Below are positions 32,212 through 42,874 of a DNA stretch of 64,000 nt, in pieces. Positions within the stretch are counted from its first letter, which is position 1. The number at the start of each line of letters is the position of its first letter. Source of the DNA: JADZAI01 sp046348585 (GTDB lineage Bacteria > Pseudomonadota > Alphaproteobacteria > Micropepsales > Micropepsaceae); contig JAXMDZ010000007.1 in NCBI GenBank assembly GCA_046348585.1, forward strand, positions 1 to 64,000, in the 5' to 3' direction. The notes under the pieces are model-generated. The model saw only the letters and a program-made list of their open reading frames with translations, made no database searches and had not been told where the DNA came from. Position numbers and translations under genes: made by a program.

Positions 32212-32811
32212 ATGCTCACCTTCGCCCGCCGTAAGCCCGAACTCGTGCCGGCCGCCGCCGCGCCGCCCGAGCCGGAGCTGGTGATCGACGTCGCCCGCGC
32301 CCGCCTGGCCCTCGCCCGCCGCGGCCGCGCCGCCGGCCCGGCCGCCGCCGGCATCCGCCTCGCCCTGCGCGCCATCGAGGACGCCCTCATCGCCATCGAC
32401 GCGATCCGCGCCGCGCTGGAGGAAGCCGCCGAACTGACCGCCGACGCCCGCGCCTCGGCCGACCCCGGCCGCCGCGCCCTGCTCGCCGAGCGCTTCGAGG
32501 ATCTGCGCCAGGCGATCAACGAGTCCTGCGGCGTCACCACCAAGGAGGAAGGCTGCCTCACCGCCCACGCCAAGGCGCGGCTGGAGGTGACGCTCGACCC
32601 CAAGGGCCGCTCGCGCCATGTGGTGCGCGGCTGCGACCTCTCGACCGGCGAGCAGGGCCTCGACCTGCCGCCCGCGCTCGAAGCCTTCGCCACGGACGAG
32701 GAGATCGCCAGCGCCGAGGCGGCGATCGCCGGGGCCTTCGCCCGCCTCGACCGCGCCGCCCAGATCTTCCTCGACGACGCCGGCGCCCTCACCGCTCTCG
32801 CCGCCGCCTGA
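32212..32811 (+). CDS. Hypothetical coiled-coil protein with flagellin-D1-like helices
   Basis: This 199-residue protein is not assigned to a known family. Residues about 55-105 (AIDAIRAALEEAAELTADAR then RRALLAERFEDLRQAI) follow the pattern of the flagellin D1 helix, where R-x-LA and a later R-x-x-L-x-E-x-x-x-L-x-x-I are conserved. The C-terminal ATDEEIASAEAAIAGAFARL resembles the flagellin C-terminal helix. The D0 ends of true flagellins are missing and there is no signal peptide. It is 131 bp upstream of motA on the same strand, so a flagellar accessory role is possible but unproven. Confidence 0.6.
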   Translation: MLTFARRKPELVPAAAAPPEPELVIDVARARLALARRGRAAGPAAAGIRLALRAIEDALIAIDAIRAALEEAAELTADARASADPGRRALLAERFEDLRQAINESCGVTTKEEGCLTAHAKARLEVTLDPKGRSRHVVRGCDLSTGEQGLDLPPALEAFATDEEIASAEAAIAGAFARLDRAAQIFLDDAGALTALAAA

Positions 32812-32820
32812 CGACGGCGG

Positions 32821-32876
32821 TTAACGCCCGTTAACCGCAGCGCCCCGCCCGGCGCGCGCGGTTTAATCATCGTTAA
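32821..32876 (+). promoter_or_regulatory. Paired TTAA-N6-TTAA boxes upstream of motA
   Basis: Two boxes, TTAA-CGCCCG-TTAA (32821-32834) and TTAA-TCATCG-TTAA (32863-32876), lie 67-122 nt upstream of the motA start. CtrA sites are usually TTAA-N7-TTAA, so both are one base short; their repetition with the same spacing suggests a real regulator site. Confidence 0.4.
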
Positions 32877-32942
32877 AGCCTCGTTCGCCATAGTCGCCCC
32901 CGAAGCGGCGCGTCCGGCGCCGCTGCGCGTTCGCGCCGGGGG

Positions 32943-33821
32943 TTGTCAGACGTGCTTCAGATTGCCGGCATCGCCTGCGTCTTCATCATGGTGTTCGGCG
33001 GCTACCTGATTCACGGCGGCTCGCTCGAACCCATCATTCACGCCGCGCCCTTCGAGCTGATCATGATCCTCGGCGCCGGCGTCGGCGCCTTCCTGCTCGG
33101 CTCCAGCGGCGCGCAGGCCAAGGCCGCGCTCGGCTCGTTCGGCAAGGTCTTCGGCGGGCCGAAGTGGAAGAAGCAGGACTACCGCGACCTTCTCTCGCTG
33201 CTCTTCACGGTCACCAAGACGATGAAGTCGAAGGGCATGATCGCCCTCGAACCGCACATCGAAAACCCCAACGAGTCGGCGATCTTCAAGCGCTACCCGA
33301 AAATCCTGCACGACCATTTCGCGCTCGACTTCATCTGCGACACGCTGCGCATGATGACCATGAGCCTGGAAGACCCGCACCAGGTCGAGACCGCGATGGA
33401 GAAGCAGCTCGAGAAGCACCACCACGAATCCTCCTCGCCCGCCGAGGCGATGCAGTCCCTCGCCGACGGCCTGCCGGCCCTCGGCATCGTCGCCGCGGTG
33501 CTCGGCATCGTGAAGACCATGGGCGCGATCACCGAGCCGCCCGCCGTGCTCGGCGCGATGATCGGCGGCGCGCTCGTCGGCACCTTCCTCGGCGTGTTCC
33601 TCGCCTACGGCTTCATCGGTCCGATGGCCTCGCGACTGAAGTTTTGCTACGACCAGGAAGCGTTGTTCTACCACGTCATCCGCGACGTCCTCGTCGCGCA
33701 TCTGCACGGCAACTCGGCGCAGGTTTCGGTCGAAATCGGACGCGGCAGCGTGCCCACGGTCTTCCAGCCGAGCTTCATGGAGCTGGAAGAGGCGCTGAAG
33801 ACCGTCCCGAACGAGAGCTAG
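32943..33821 (+). CDS. motA: Flagellar motor stator protein MotA
   Basis: The 292-residue protein has four predicted membrane helices: residues 5-25 (IAGIACVFIMVFGGYLIHGG), 33-52, 172-190 (GLPALGIVAAVLGIVKTMGA) and 202-225 (LGAMIGGALVGTFLGVFLAY). The cytoplasmic loop with KWKKQDYRDLLSLLFTVTK is typical. MotA forms the stator ion channel with MotB. The TTG start at 32943 follows a GGGGG site; a GTG at 32952 is an alternative. No motB is adjacent, so it must be elsewhere. Confidence 0.93.
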   Translation: MSDVLQIAGIACVFIMVFGGYLIHGGSLEPIIHAAPFELIMILGAGVGAFLLGSSGAQAKAALGSFGKVFGGPKWKKQDYRDLLSLLFTVTKTMKSKGMIALEPHIENPNESAIFKRYPKILHDHFALDFICDTLRMMTMSLEDPHQVETAMEKQLEKHHHESSSPAEAMQSLADGLPALGIVAAVLGIVKTMGAITEPPAVLGAMIGGALVGTFLGVFLAYGFIGPMASRLKFCYDQEALFYHVIRDVLVAHLHGNSAQVSVEIGRGSVPTVFQPSFMELEEALKTVPNES

Positions 33822-33825
33822 AGGC

Positions 33826-33984
33826 TCAGCGGTCGCGGGCCGCCGCCAGCGCCGTGAAATAGTGCGCGAACGCGCCCATCACCACGCCGAAAAACGTCGC
33901 CATCGCGGGCGGCGCGTCCATGCCCAGCACGACGATCGCGCAGACGGCGATACCGCACATTTGAGGCAGACGGTCGCTGGACAT
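33826..33984 (-). CDS. Small hydrophobic protein (52 residues), hypothetical
   Basis: This short frame is supported by a good ribosome site (GGAG, 7 nt before the ATG). The product starts MSSDRLPQMCGIAVCAIVVL and continues with a second hydrophobic stretch MATFFGVVMGAFAHYFTAL, then ends RDR. It looks like a one- or two-helix membrane mini-protein. It is convergent with motA, starting 4 nt past its stop, and lies downstream of the ABC permease gene by 52 nt. It could be co-expressed with the exporter. No family recognised. Confidence 0.5.
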   Translation of the reverse strand: MSSDRLPQMCGIAVCAIVVLGMDAPPAMATFFGVVMGAFAHYFTALAAARDR

Positions 33985-34036
33985 GTCTCACTCCGGGACA
34001 ATTCGCCCCGTCCCGTGCCAGAACCGTGCCCGCCGC

Positions 34037-35253
<1,217 letters not shown>

Positions 35254-35257
<4 letters not shown>

Positions 35258-35973
35258 GCCGCCTGACCCCTGAAGAAGTCGCGGGTCGGGCCGTCATAGT
35301 CCACCTTGCCGTCCACCAGACGGATCAGCCGGTCGGCGAACTGCGCGATGTCGGCCTCGTGCGTCACCACCATCAGCGTCAATCCCTCCTTGCGGCAGAG
35401 ATCGGTGAACAGCCCCATCACTTCGTGGCTGGTCTTGCTGTCGAGATTGCCGGTCGGCTCGTCGGCGAAGACGATCTTCGGCCCGCACACCAGGGCGCGC
35501 GCGATGGCGACGCGCTGCTGCTGGCCGCCGGAGATCTGGTTGGGCAGCGACCTGGCGTGGCCGGCCAGCCCGACCTTGGCGAGGATGGCGTTCGCCGTCG
35601 CGCGCCGCCGGGCGCGCGGCTCCCGGCGATAGACCAGCGGCAGCGCCACATTGTCCTCGATGGACGTGCGCGCCAGCAGGTTGAAGCCCTGAAAGACGAA
35701 ACCGATCATCCGGTTGCGCAGATCGGCCAGCGCATCGTCGCTCATATGGGCCACGTCCTCGCCCGCCAGATGGAACGATCCGGCGCTCTGCGTGTCGAGA
35801 CAGCCCAGAATGTTCATCATCGTCGACTTGCCCGAACCCGACGGCCCCATCACGGCGACGAACTCGCCGGGCATGATGTCGAAGTCGAGCCCGTGCAGGA
35901 CTTCCGTCGTTCCGGCCGGCGAGTCGTAGCTCTTGCGCAGGCCGCGCACGGAGATGAGCGGCGGACCGGCCAT
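35254..35973 (-). CDS. MacB-like ABC transporter ATP-binding protein
   Basis: The 239-residue ATPase has Walker A GPSGSGKST near residue 43, signature ISGGQQQRVAIARAL, Walker B IVFADEPTGNLDS and the H-loop VVTHEADIA. The LolD/MacB-type sequence CLDTQSAGSFHLAGEDV supports the exporter subfamily. Its ATG at 35973 shares one base with the adaptor stop and its end overlaps the permease by 4 nt. Confidence 0.93.
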
Positions 35974-37124
35974 CAGAACATCCCCGGCGGACCCATCCGC
36001 GTCGTCTGCGTGGTGCTTTTCGCCGCCGTGGAGGACGATCCCGTGATGACGGCGTCGCCTTCCTTCAGAGCCTCGCCGGTGACCTCGGTCACCCGCCCGT
36101 CGGTAATGCCGGTCGTCACCTGCACCGGCCTCGGTTCGCCGTTCTCCAGCACATAGATGGTGCGGGTGCCGTCGCCACCGTTCCGTCCGCCGCCGCGCGA
36201 TCCCGCCGCCGCGTCGGCCGGCTTGAAGCGCAGCGCGCCGTTGGGGATCAGCAACACGGCCTTCGCCTCCGCCACCTCGATCTGCACATAGGCGGTCATG
36301 CCGGGCAGCAGCGTCAGATCGTCGTTCTTCACGTCGAGCACGACATTGTAGGAGACGACGTTGGACTCCGTCTTCGGGTTGAGGCGGATCTGCCGCACGG
36401 TGCCGTGGAAGATGCGCCCCGAAAAGGCGTCGACGCGGAACACCGCCGCCATCCCGGCCCGGATCGCCCCGACATCGGCCTCCGCGACGGTGGTGTCGAT
36501 CTGCATCTGCGCGAGGTTCTGGGCGATGGAGAAGATCTGCGGCGCCGACAGGCTCGCCGCCACCGTCTGCCCGACATCGACGTCGCGCGACATGACGACG
36601 CCCGCGACCGGCGAGCGGATGACCGCATAGCCGAGATTGACCCGGTCGATCGCCACCTTCGCCTCGGCCGAGCCGACCGCCGCTTCGGCGATGGCGAGAC
36701 TGGCCGCCGCTTCGTCCAGCGCCGCGCGCGCCCCGGCGCCTTTCGCCGCCAGATCCTTGGCGCGGGCATAGTTCACCTGCGCCAGCCCGAGCTGGGCCTT
36801 GGCGCTTTCGAGCTGCGCGACGCTCTGGTCGAGTTGCGCCTTCAGCAGCGCGTCGTCCAGTTCGGCGAGCACCTGACCCTCGCTCACCTGGTCGTTGAAG
36901 TCGGCATGGAGCGCGCTGATCCGGCCCGAGATCTGCGCTCCGACATTGACGACCTTGACGGGCTTCAGCGTGCCGTTTGCGGAAACGGTCTGGGTGATGT
37001 CGCCACGCGCCACCGCTTCGGTGCGATAGGACGGCGCGGAGGAGGAGCCGAGATTGACCCAAAGGAAATAAGCGCCGGCCGCGACGGCGGCGGCGGCGAT
37101 CGCATACGCAAGAAGGCGGGACAT
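35973..37124 (-). CDS. HlyD/MacA-family periplasmic adaptor
   Basis: This 383-residue adaptor has an N-terminal membrane anchor (residues about 4-25), a lipoyl-like segment (VNVGAQISGRISALHADFND), a long coiled-coil hairpin (residues about 90-160) and a beta-barrel region. A glycine-rich loop near residue 310 (AAGSRGGGRNGG) precedes YVLENGEPRPVQV. It is the first gene of a three-gene exporter operon. It probably links the MacB-like permease to an outer-membrane TolC-type channel encoded elsewhere. Confidence 0.9.
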   Translation of the reverse strand: MSRLLAYAIAAAAVAAGAYFLWVNLGSSSAPSYRTEAVARGDITQTVSANGTLKPVKVVNVGAQISGRISALHADFNDQVSEGQVLAELDDALLKAQLDQSVAQLESAKAQLGLAQVNYARAKDLAAKGAGARAALDEAAASLAIAEAAVGSAEAKVAIDRVNLGYAVIRSPVAGVVMSRDVDVGQTVAASLSAPQIFSIAQNLAQMQIDTTVAEADVGAIRAGMAAVFRVDAFSGRIFHGTVRQIRLNPKTESNVVSYNVVLDVKNDDLTLLPGMTAYVQIEVAEAKAVLLIPNGALRFKPADAAAGSRGGGRNGGDGTRTIYVLENGEPRPVQVTTGITDGRVTEVTGEALKEGDAVITGSSSTAAKSTTQTTRMGPPGMF

Positions 37125-37230
37125 GACGGCTCCGGCGCGCGGCAGGCCGTCCCCATGACGAGCGGCCGCGCGTAACGATCCAACGCGAGAGGAACCTCGA
37201 ATCCGTCGCCCGGCAAGAGCGAAACGCCGC

Positions 37231-38724
37231 TCAATCGGCGTCGAAGCGGATGCCTTGCGCCAGCGGCAGCGCGTTGGAGTAGTTCACCGTCGCGGTCTGC
37301 CGCCGCATATAGGCCTTCCAGCTGTCGGAACCGGATTCGCGCCCGCCGCCCGTCTCCTTCTCGCCGCCGAACGCGCCGCCGATCTCGGCGCCCGAAGGAC
37401 CGATATTGACGTTGGCGATGCCGCAATCGCTGCCCGAGGCCGCGACGAAGCGCTCCGCCTCCTGCATGTCGCGGGTGAAGATGCAGGACGAAAGGCCCTG
37501 CGGCACGCCGTTCTGCAGCGACAGCCCGTCCTCGAACGAGCCGATCTTCACCACATAGAGGATGGGCGCGAAGGTTTCGTGCAGCATGACGCCCCGCTGC
37601 GCCGGCATCTCGACCAGCGCCGGGCGGACATAGAACGCGCCAGGATGGAGATCGGCGAGCGTCCGCCCGCCGCCGGTCACGACGCCGCCGTCGGCCGCCG
37701 CGGCGGCCAGCGCCGCCTCCATCGCCTTGAACGCGCCTTCATCGATCAGCGGCCCGGCCAGCGTCCCCGCCTCCAGCGGATGGCCGACCGTGACGCGGGC
37801 ATAGGCCGCCTTCAGGCGCGGGATCAGCGCGTCATAGACGTCCTTGTGCACCAGCAGACGGCGCAACGTCGTGCAGCGCTGCCCGGCCGTGCCGACGGCG
37901 GCGAAGAGGATCGCCCGGACCGCCAGCTCCAGATCGGCGCTCGGCATCACCATCATCGCGTTGTTGCCGCCGAGTTCCAGCAGGGCGCGGCCGAACCGTT
38001 CGGCGACGACCGGACCGACCGCGCGGCCCATCCGGGTCGAGCCGGTGGCGCTGACCAGAGGAATGCGCCGGTCGGCGGCGAGCGCATGGCCGGCGTCGGC
38101 CCGCCCCAGAACGACCGAGGAAAGACCCTCCGGCGCCTCGCCGAAGCGCGCGAGGGCCGCCTGGAACAGCGCCTGCGTCGCCAGCGCGGTCAGCGGCGTC
38201 TTCTCCGACGGCTTCCAGATCGTCGGATCGCCGCAGACGAGGGCGAGCGCCGCGTTCCAGGCCCAGACCGCCACGGGGAAGTTGAAGGCCGAGATGATCG
38301 CCACCGGCCCCAGCGGATGCCAGGTTTCCATCATCCGGTGGCCGGGCCGCTCCGAGGCGATGGTCAGGCCATAGAGCTGACGCGACAGGCCGACCGCGAA
38401 GTCGCAGATGTCGATCATCTCCTGCACCTCGCCGAGGCCTTCCTGCAGGATCTTGCCCGACTCCAGGCTCACCAGACGGCCGAGCGCCGCCTTGTGGGCG
38501 CGCAGTTCCTCGCCGAACAGGCGCACCAGCTCGCCCCGGCGCGGCGCGGGCACGTCGCGCCAGATCCGGAACGCCGCCTCGGCCGCGACGATCTTGGCCT
38601 CGATCGCCGCCGGGGTGTCGTAGGCGACGCGCCCGAGCGGCAGCCCGTCGGCGGGCGAGGCGACCGCCACATCCCCGGAAGCGGGGATACCGAAGGGGCT
38701 AAGGATGTCCGAATGTCGGGTCAT
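37231..38724 (-). CDS. amaB: L-piperidine-6-carboxylate / alpha-aminoadipic semialdehyde dehydrogenase (ALDH7-type)
   Basis: The 497-residue aldehyde dehydrogenase has the ALDH7-type features FNFPVAVWAWNAALALVCGD, ELGGNNAMMV and the catalytic cysteine C284 in AGQRCTTLRRLLVH. The C-terminal NVNIGPSGAEIGGAFGGEKE and SDSWKAYMRRQTATVNYS are typical of the antiquitin group, which oxidises piperideine-6-carboxylate to 2-aminoadipate. This fits the lysine 6-dehydrogenase about 3 kb away. The start at 38724 is preferred to the longer frame. It is divergent from the TMEM43-like gene. Confidence 0.85.
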   Translation of the reverse strand: MTRHSDILSPFGIPASGDVAVASPADGLPLGRVAYDTPAAIEAKIVAAEAAFRIWRDVPAPRRGELVRLFGEELRAHKAALGRLVSLESGKILQEGLGEVQEMIDICDFAVGLSRQLYGLTIASERPGHRMMETWHPLGPVAIISAFNFPVAVWAWNAALALVCGDPTIWKPSEKTPLTALATQALFQAALARFGEAPEGLSSVVLGRADAGHALAADRRIPLVSATGSTRMGRAVGPVVAERFGRALLELGGNNAMMVMPSADLELAVRAILFAAVGTAGQRCTTLRRLLVHKDVYDALIPRLKAAYARVTVGHPLEAGTLAGPLIDEGAFKAMEAALAAAAADGGVVTGGGRTLADLHPGAFYVRPALVEMPAQRGVMLHETFAPILYVVKIGSFEDGLSLQNGVPQGLSSCIFTRDMQEAERFVAASGSDCGIANVNIGPSGAEIGGAFGGEKETGGGRESGSDSWKAYMRRQTATVNYSNALPLAQGIRFDAD

Positions 38725-38848
38725 TGGGGTTCGTCCTTTCACGTCACGCCGCTGCGGGCGCGCGGCGAAAAATCGCAAGCGCGCCGGACACCGGCTCGTT
38801 AGAGTGCCGCAACTCTGATTTGCAGCCGCTTGAGGGGGAGCTTCTGCC

Positions 38849-40027
38849 GTGAGCGATCCGTACACCGTCACGACCAACAAGTCGTATTTCCAGCGCCTCG
38901 GCGATTCCTTCGGCGGCATCGTCGGCGGCTTCGTGCTGATCGTCGTGTGCTGCGGCCTCCTGTGGTGGAACGAGGGCCGCGCCGTCACCGCCGAAAAGGG
39001 CCTCAGCGCCGCGACCGACGCGGCGATCTCGCTCACCGCCACCACGCCCGACGCCGCCAATGACGGCAAGCTCGTGCACATGACCGGCGAGGCCAAGGCG
39101 ACCGCGCCGATTTCCGACGCCGATCTCGGCATCGCCTTCGCGGACGCTCTGGTCGTCAGCCGCAAGGCCGAGATGTATCAGTGGAAGGAAGAGACCTCGA
39201 CCAAGACCGAGGAGAAGCTCGGCGGCGGCGAGACGACGACCACGACCTATTCCTACAAGCGCGAATGGTCGACGTCCGAGATCGACTCCTCCAAGTTCAA
39301 TGCCGCCGCCAGCGCCGCCGAAGGCCGCAAGGTCGGCGCGCCGCTGGTCAATCCGCCGATGACGCTGAAATCGGCCGACTTCGCCGCCTCCGACGCGACG
39401 CTCGGCGGCTACAAGCTGAAACCCGCGCTGCTCGGCCAGCTTTCGGGCGACGCGACGCCGAAGCCCGTTTCCGAACCCGCGGGCTGGACGCCGACGGCGC
39501 AGGGCTACTACGCCGGCGACGGCATGCCGGAAGAGCCCAAGGTCGGCGACATGCGCGTCACCTACACCTATCTCGCTTCGCCGCAGACCGTCTCGGTCCT
39601 CGCCCGCCAGCAGGGTCCGGGGCTGGAGCCCTGGCGTGCGCCGAACGGCTACGAGGTCTATCGCCTGTCGCTCGGCGACAAGACGGCGGCGATGATGATC
39701 GAGGATCAGCAATCGGCCGAGAACATGATGACCTGGATCCTGCGCGGGGCGGGCATCATCGGCATCTGCATGGGCTTCGGCCTCATCCTCGCGCCGCTGC
39801 GCGCCATCGCGAATGTCGTGCCGTTCATCGCCCGCATCGTCGGCGGCGGTATTTCGGTGATCGCCTTCGCGCTCGGCGTGCCGCTCGGCCTGATCGTGAT
39901 CGCGCTCGCCTGGCTGGTCTATCGCCCGCTCATCGGCGTCGCCCTGCTCGTCGTGGCGGGCGGCATCATCTACTGGTTCGGCTGGGGCCGTAAGCGCGCC
40001 GCACCGGCCGCCGAGCCCGCCGCCTGA
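38849..40027 (+). CDS. TMEM43 family membrane protein
   Basis: The GTG at 38849 follows a GGGGGAG site, giving 392 residues. An N-terminal TM helix (about residues 23-42) is followed by a large extracytoplasmic domain with KREWSTSEIDSSKFN and VTYTYLASPQTVSVLARQQG, then three to four C-terminal helices (residues about 295-385). This layout is typical of bacterial TMEM43-like proteins, whose role is unknown. The start of the large domain repeats Thr-rich strings (ETTTTTYSY). Confidence 0.8.
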   Translation: MSDPYTVTTNKSYFQRLGDSFGGIVGGFVLIVVCCGLLWWNEGRAVTAEKGLSAATDAAISLTATTPDAANDGKLVHMTGEAKATAPISDADLGIAFADALVVSRKAEMYQWKEETSTKTEEKLGGGETTTTTYSYKREWSTSEIDSSKFNAAASAAEGRKVGAPLVNPPMTLKSADFAASDATLGGYKLKPALLGQLSGDATPKPVSEPAGWTPTAQGYYAGDGMPEEPKVGDMRVTYTYLASPQTVSVLARQQGPGLEPWRAPNGYEVYRLSLGDKTAAMMIEDQQSAENMMTWILRGAGIIGICMGFGLILAPLRAIANVVPFIARIVGGGISVIAFALGVPLGLIVIALAWLVYRPLIGVALLVVAGGIIYWFGWGRKRAAPAAEPAA

Positions 40028-40030
40028 CGG

Positions 40031-40051
40031 GGCGGCGCTCATCGCGCCGCC
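40031..40051. terminator. Hairpin at the convergent gene ends
   Basis: GGCGGCGC-TCATC-GCGCCGCC, an 8-bp perfect stem, overlaps the end of the minus-strand ThDP gene and lies 3 nt past the TMEM43 stop. No T run. Confidence 0.4.
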
Positions 40052-41693
40052 GCCCGAAGCGCGCTGATCGTCGTCGCCGGGGTGATCGCCTCGACGTCAG
40101 TCACGATGTGGATCAGCGCCGGCCCGCCCGCAGCGAGCGCCGCCTCGAAGGCCGGCGCGAAGGCCGCCGTCTCCGTTACGGTGAACCCCGCCGCGCCATA
40201 GCTGCGGGCCAGCGCCGCGAAATCCGGATTTCTGAGATCGGTGCCCGAGACGCGGCCGGGATAGTGCCGCTCCTGATGCATCCGGATCGTCCCGTAGGAA
40301 CCGTTGTCCCACACCAGCACGACGACCGCCGCGCCGTATTGCACGGCCGTCGCCATCTCCTGGCCGTTCATCAGGAAGCAGCCGTCGCCCGCATTGGCGA
40401 TGACGATCCGCCCGGCGCGTTCAGCTTCGCGGCGATCGCCGCCGGAAAGCCGTAGCCCATCGCGCCCGATTGCGGCGCGAGCTGCGTGCCCAGCCGCCGG
40501 TGCAGATGGAAGCGGTGCAGCCATCCGGCATAGTTCCCGGCCCCGTTGGTGAGGATCGCGTCTGGCGGCAGCCGCTCGCGCAGCCAGGCGAAGATCGCCG
40601 AAGGATTGACCGCGCCCGGCGGCGCGACCGGCCGCACGAACGCCTCATAGGCGGCGCGCGCCGCTTGCGCCTCGCCCGTCCAGACCGGCGGCGCGTCCGG
40701 CGAAAGCTCCGCCAGCGCCGCTGCGAAGGCGGCGACATCCGAACACAGCGCGAGGTCGGCCCGCGTCACGCGGTTGAGTTCGTCCGGGTCCGGATAGACA
40801 TGCACCAGACCCTGCGCCGCCAGCGGCACGGCGATGCGCTCGTAGCCGCCGGTCGTCATCTCGTCGAGCCGCGCCCCGACGACCAGCAGCAGGTCGCTTT
40901 CCGCGACGCGGGCAACCAGCTTCGGATCGGCCCCGATGCCGAGATCGCCGGCATAGAGCGGATGCGCATTGTCGAGCCGGTCCTTCGCCCGGAACGAGGT
41001 CGCCGCCGGCAGCGACCAGCGTTCCAGAAAGGCGCGCACGCCGTCCGCCGCGCTCTGCGTCCAGCCCGGCCCGCCGAGGATCGCGAGCGGCCGCCGCGCC
41101 GCCGCCAGCATCGCCTTCAGCCGCGCCATGTCGGCGGGACGCGGCCCCGCGCCCGCCGGTTCGATCCGCCTGCCGTCCGCGACATCGGCCTCTGCGGTCA
41201 GCATGTCCTCCGGCAGCGCCAGCACGACCGGCCCCGGCCGCCCCGCCATCGCCACCGCATAGGCGCGCTGCACGAATTCCGGCACCCGGTCGGCGCGGTC
41301 GATCTGCGCCGCCCATTTGGCGACCGGCGAGAAGAAGCGGCGATAGTCGATCTCCTGGAACGCCTCGCGGTCGCTGTCGCCCGATCCGACCTGCCCGATG
41401 AAAAGGATCATCGGCGTCGAATCCTGCATCGCCGTGTGGACGCCGATCGCCGCGTTGGTGGCGCCCGGACCGCGCGTCGCGAAGGCGATGCCGGGCCGCC
41501 CGGTCAGCTTGCCCCACGCCTCCGCCATGAACGCCGCCCCGCCCTCCTGGCGGCAGGCGACGAAGCGGAAGCGTTCGCGGCGTCCGTGGATCGCGTCCAG
41601 AACGGCGAGATAGGATTCGCCCGGCACCCCGAACGCCGTGTCCGCGCCGTTCAGGATCAGCTGGTCGATCAGGATCTCCGCGCCGGTGCGCAT
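40039..41693 (-). pseudogene. ThDP-dependent acetolactate-synthase-like enzyme, frameshifted
   Basis: Two overlapping frames together make one ThDP enzyme of about 551 residues. The 5' part (from 41693) has the Glu motif FGVPGESYL and GATNAAIGVHTAMQDSTPM. The 3' part starts near ANAGDGCFLMNGQE (ThDP motif), then WDNGSYGTIRMHQERHYPGR, and runs to 40039. The frames change near 40408-40418 within the run CGCCCGG; adding one base would restore the reading frame (1656 bases total). The change lies just before the ThDP motif, so the product would be dead if real. A sequencing error in a GC-rich run is possible. It is 3 nt downstream of the lysine dehydrogenase gene. Confidence 0.75.
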
Positions 41694-41696
41694 GGC

Positions 41697-42776
41697 TTAC
41701 TGGCCTTGCGCGTAGTAGCGGCCGAAGCGGTTGGCGTGGAAATCGGCGAGCCGCGTCTCCTCCTGCCGCACGAAGCCCTTCTGCGGCAGGCGGCCCTCGG
41801 CCATCAGATCGACCATCGCGCAGATGCCCGCCGCCGTCGTGATCTGGATCGCGCTCATCAGCTTGCCCTCCACCGTCTGGGCATAGACCTTCCGGGCGTA
41901 GCTTTCCTGGGTCAACCGCCCGTCGCGCTCGCCCGAGACGGTCACGAACACCAGCACCACGTCCTGGAAGGTGATCGGGATCGAGGCTTCCAGCACGTCC
42001 TTCAGGAGGTCGCGGCGATAGGCGAGACGCAGATCGCGCACCAGCATCTTCACGATGTCGCGGTGGCCGGGATAGCGCACGGTCTTGTAGTTGAGGTTCT
42101 CCACCTTGCCCTTCAGCGTCTCGCACAGCGTGCCGAGACCGCCGGAGGTGTTGAACGCCTCGTATTCCACGCCGTCCAGCGAGAACGCTTCGAGTTCCTC
42201 CAGCGCCGGCACCTCGATCAGTTCGCCGTCGCGGATGGATTCGCAAGGGTTGCAGTATTCGTTGATGAGGCCGTCGGTCGACCAGGTGAGATTGTATTTC
42301 AGCGCATTGGTCGGAAAGACCGGCAGCGCCCCGACCCGCATCTGCACCTCGCGCAGCGTGTCGAAGCGGCGCGCGATGTCGGCGGCGCAGATCGAGATAT
42401 AGCCGGGCGCGAGACCGCATTGCGGCACGAAGGCCGACGCTGCGCCCTCGGCGAGCTGTTTGACGACGCGGGTCGATTCCACGTCCTCGGTCAGGTCGAA
42501 ATAATGCGCGCCCGCCTCCTTGGCCGCCGCCGCGATGACCGGGGTCAGCGTGTAGGGCGCGGCGCTCAGCACCATGTCGTGGCCCTTGGCGGCGGCGGCG
42601 AGCGCGGCGGCGTGGGCGATGTCCATGCGCAGCGGCGTCACGTTCGGCGCGCCGAGGCGGGCGAGGCTCGCCGCGTCGCGGTCGGCGACGGTCAGCGCAT
42701 AGTCGCCGGTCGGACCGAGCAGGTCGGCGATCGCCGAGCCGATCTTGCCGCCGCCGACGAGCAGAATCTTCTTCAT
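41697..42776 (-). CDS. lysDH: Lysine 6-dehydrogenase (saccharopine dehydrogenase family)
   Basis: This 359-residue protein has the Rossmann start KKILLVGGGKIGSAIADLLG and strings diagnostic of bacterial lysine 6-dehydrogenase: YFDLTEDVESTRVVKQLAE, PQCGLAPGYISICAADIA, ALKYNLTWSTDGLINEYCNP and GLGTLCETLKGKVENLNYKT. The enzyme oxidises L-lysine to aminoadipate semialdehyde, which cyclises to piperideine-6-carboxylate. The ALDH7-type enzyme nearby can take the next step. An Lrp-type regulator is divergent, 127 bp away. A saccharopine dehydrogenase is a less likely reading. Confidence 0.85.
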   Translation of the reverse strand: MKKILLVGGGKIGSAIADLLGPTGDYALTVADRDAASLARLGAPNVTPLRMDIAHAAALAAAAKGHDMVLSAAPYTLTPVIAAAAKEAGAHYFDLTEDVESTRVVKQLAEGAASAFVPQCGLAPGYISICAADIARRFDTLREVQMRVGALPVFPTNALKYNLTWSTDGLINEYCNPCESIRDGELIEVPALEELEAFSLDGVEYEAFNTSGGLGTLCETLKGKVENLNYKTVRYPGHRDIVKMLVRDLRLAYRRDLLKDVLEASIPITFQDVVLVFVTVSGERDGRLTQESYARKVYAQTVEGKLMSAIQITTAAGICAMVDLMAEGRLPQKGFVRQEETRLADFHANRFGRYYAQGQ

Positions 42777-42874
42777 GGAACGGGCTCCTTGATGGTGCGC
42801 CCATCCTCATAGGCCCCGCCGCCGGTTTGCAGCGTCAAAACCGTCGAAATGCGGCGAATGATCCGGTATGATGA

